A stretch of 64,000 nucleotides of DNA from Chitinophagales bacterium (GTDB lineage: Bacteria > Bacteroidota > Bacteroidia > Chitinophagales > UBA2359): NCBI GenBank assembly GCA_041392475.1, contig JAWKLZ010000003.1, positions 703,501 to 767,500 of the forward strand. Direction: 5' to 3'. The notes under the pieces were generated by a model, which had not been told where the DNA came from, searched no databases, and saw nothing but the letters and a program-made list of their open reading frames with translations. Position numbers and translations under genes: made by a program. Below, piece by piece: positions 63,290-64,000 of the stretch; positions within the stretch are counted from its first letter, which is position 1, and each line of letters starts with the position of its first letter.

Positions 63290-64000
63290 ATGAAAACAAA
63301 CAGCACACACATTCTTTTAGTAGTTATTTTATGTTTATTATCCTCCAATTTTTTAGCAGCACAAAGCCCCAATCCGAGCAGCGATGAATCGTATTGCAAA
63401 GACAAAATCTTCCTTAAAATCAAAGAAGAAGCAGGATTACGGCTTCCAAAATACAGTGTTGATCAAAAAGTACCCAATTATCCTGTATTTGGAAACCTTA
63501 TTGAAGAATACAAAGTAAAGACCATTTACCGTCCATTCCCCGAACTTAAGAGCAGCGCCTTTGTCAATACCTATCAAGTCAATATTGACCCAGATAGCGA
63601 CATTGACCAACTCATCGCCACCCTACAAGCAGACCCCAATGTGGAGTATGCCGAAAAAGTTCCTGTTGAAAGGCTGTTCTTCAATCCCAATGACCCTGCC
63701 GAAAATGCAGGTGAACAGTGGCATTTGGGAGTAATAGATGCCTTTGCAGCCTGGGATCTAAGTTTGGGGGATGAAAGTGTAGTCGTTGCAGTAGTAGATG
63801 ATGCGGTCAAAATCACACACGAAGATTTGGTTAACAGCGTATGGGTCAATGCAGGTGAAATTGCAGGCAACGGCATTGACGACGACAACAATGGATATGT
63901 AGATGATGTGAATGGCTGGGATGTTGCAGATAACGACAACAACCCCAATCCTCCTTCTTCTGCTACTGCTAGTTCCTTTTCACATGGAACACACGTAGCA
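63290..64000 (+). CDS. Secreted subtilisin-like (S8) serine protease, 5' part only
   Basis: The ATG at 63290 starts a signal peptide (to about residue 24, ending LAA). A propeptide (about 30-130, with YQVNIDPDSDIDQLI) leads to the S8 domain: Asp of the triad in VAVVDDAV (about residue 168) and His in FSHGTHVA (about residue 234). The Ser and the C-terminus are outside the window, so attachment by T9SS cannot be judged. The acidic loop GNGIDDDNNGYVDDVNGWD is usual in Bacteroidota S8 proteases. Confidence 0.9.
   Translation, partial: MKTNSTHILLVVILCLLSSNFLAAQSPNPSSDESYCKDKIFLKIKEEAGLRLPKYSVDQKVPNYPVFGNLIEEYKVKTIYRPFPELKSSAFVNTYQVNIDPDSDIDQLIATLQADPNVEYAEKVPVERLFFNPNDPAENAGEQWHLGVIDAFAAWDLSLGDESVVVAVVDDAVKITHEDLVNSVWVNAGEIAGNGIDDDNNGYVDDVNGWDVADNDNNPNPPSSATASSFSHGTHVA

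Noticed and set aside
1..64000. Search by eye for tRNA, rRNA and CRISPR arrays
   Set aside because: No cloverleaf, rRNA segment or regularly spaced short repeats was recognised; a weak tRNA could still be missed without a covariance search.

Overview
The window is chromosomal DNA from a member of the Bacteroidota. The evidence is four secreted proteins with type IX secretion (T9SS) C-terminal sorting domains, promoter -7 elements of the TAnnTTTG type, DUF6029 and ARPP-1 family proteins, AT-rich spacers, and almost no Shine-Dalgarno sites. Saprospiria or Chitinophagia seem plausible, but the sequence does not settle the class. No rRNA, tRNA or CRISPR array was recognised.

Layout. 0-4.3 kb is an accessory segment: a large trypsin-like protease/STAND NTPase gene running off the left edge, a lipoprotein remnant, and a complete IS5-family element. 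4.3-8.8 kb is dnaE (DNA polymerase III alpha), carrying an in-frame intein of about 330 residues. 9-22 kb holds housekeeping and envelope genes: a metal-ABC permease, an NlpC/P60 hydrolase, a serine hydrolase, an SDR and a 1469-residue T9SS propeller protein. 22-30 kb carries an ECF sigma factor, a glycosidase/symporter operon, an XRE-S24 regulator, a cluster of seven DnaA-box-like 9-mers (candidate oriC), dnaB and an ARPP-1 protein. 30-39.5 kb carries a GT2, a PerM permease, a histidine kinase with three periplasmic PDZ domains plus its regulator, a divergent secreted PDZ protein, and glyA. 39.6-43.2 kb is a second accessory segment: an ATPase gene split by an IS4-like element, a PD-(D/E)XK-like gene, and a C5-methyltransferase tail. 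43.2-55.6 kb includes an astacin-type protease, a peptide-binding lipoprotein, a FIST/kinase/receiver cassette, a thiolase, a TlpA thioredoxin and an outer-membrane protein. 55.6-57.8 kb is a type II restriction-modification pair. 57.8-64 kb holds an E1/ThiF-like enzyme, a three-gene envelope operon and the start of a subtilisin.

The most notable points are the defence-like content (protease-STAND protein, broken ATPase/nuclease pair, R-M pair) scattered among core genes; the decaying DnaE intein; the candidate replication origin beside dnaB; the kinase and secreted protein that share PDZ modules across one divergent promoter region; and a U UUU UUA slippery heptamer exactly where the IS4-like transposase changes frame. 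All functional statements come from motif recognition by eye. No database search was run.
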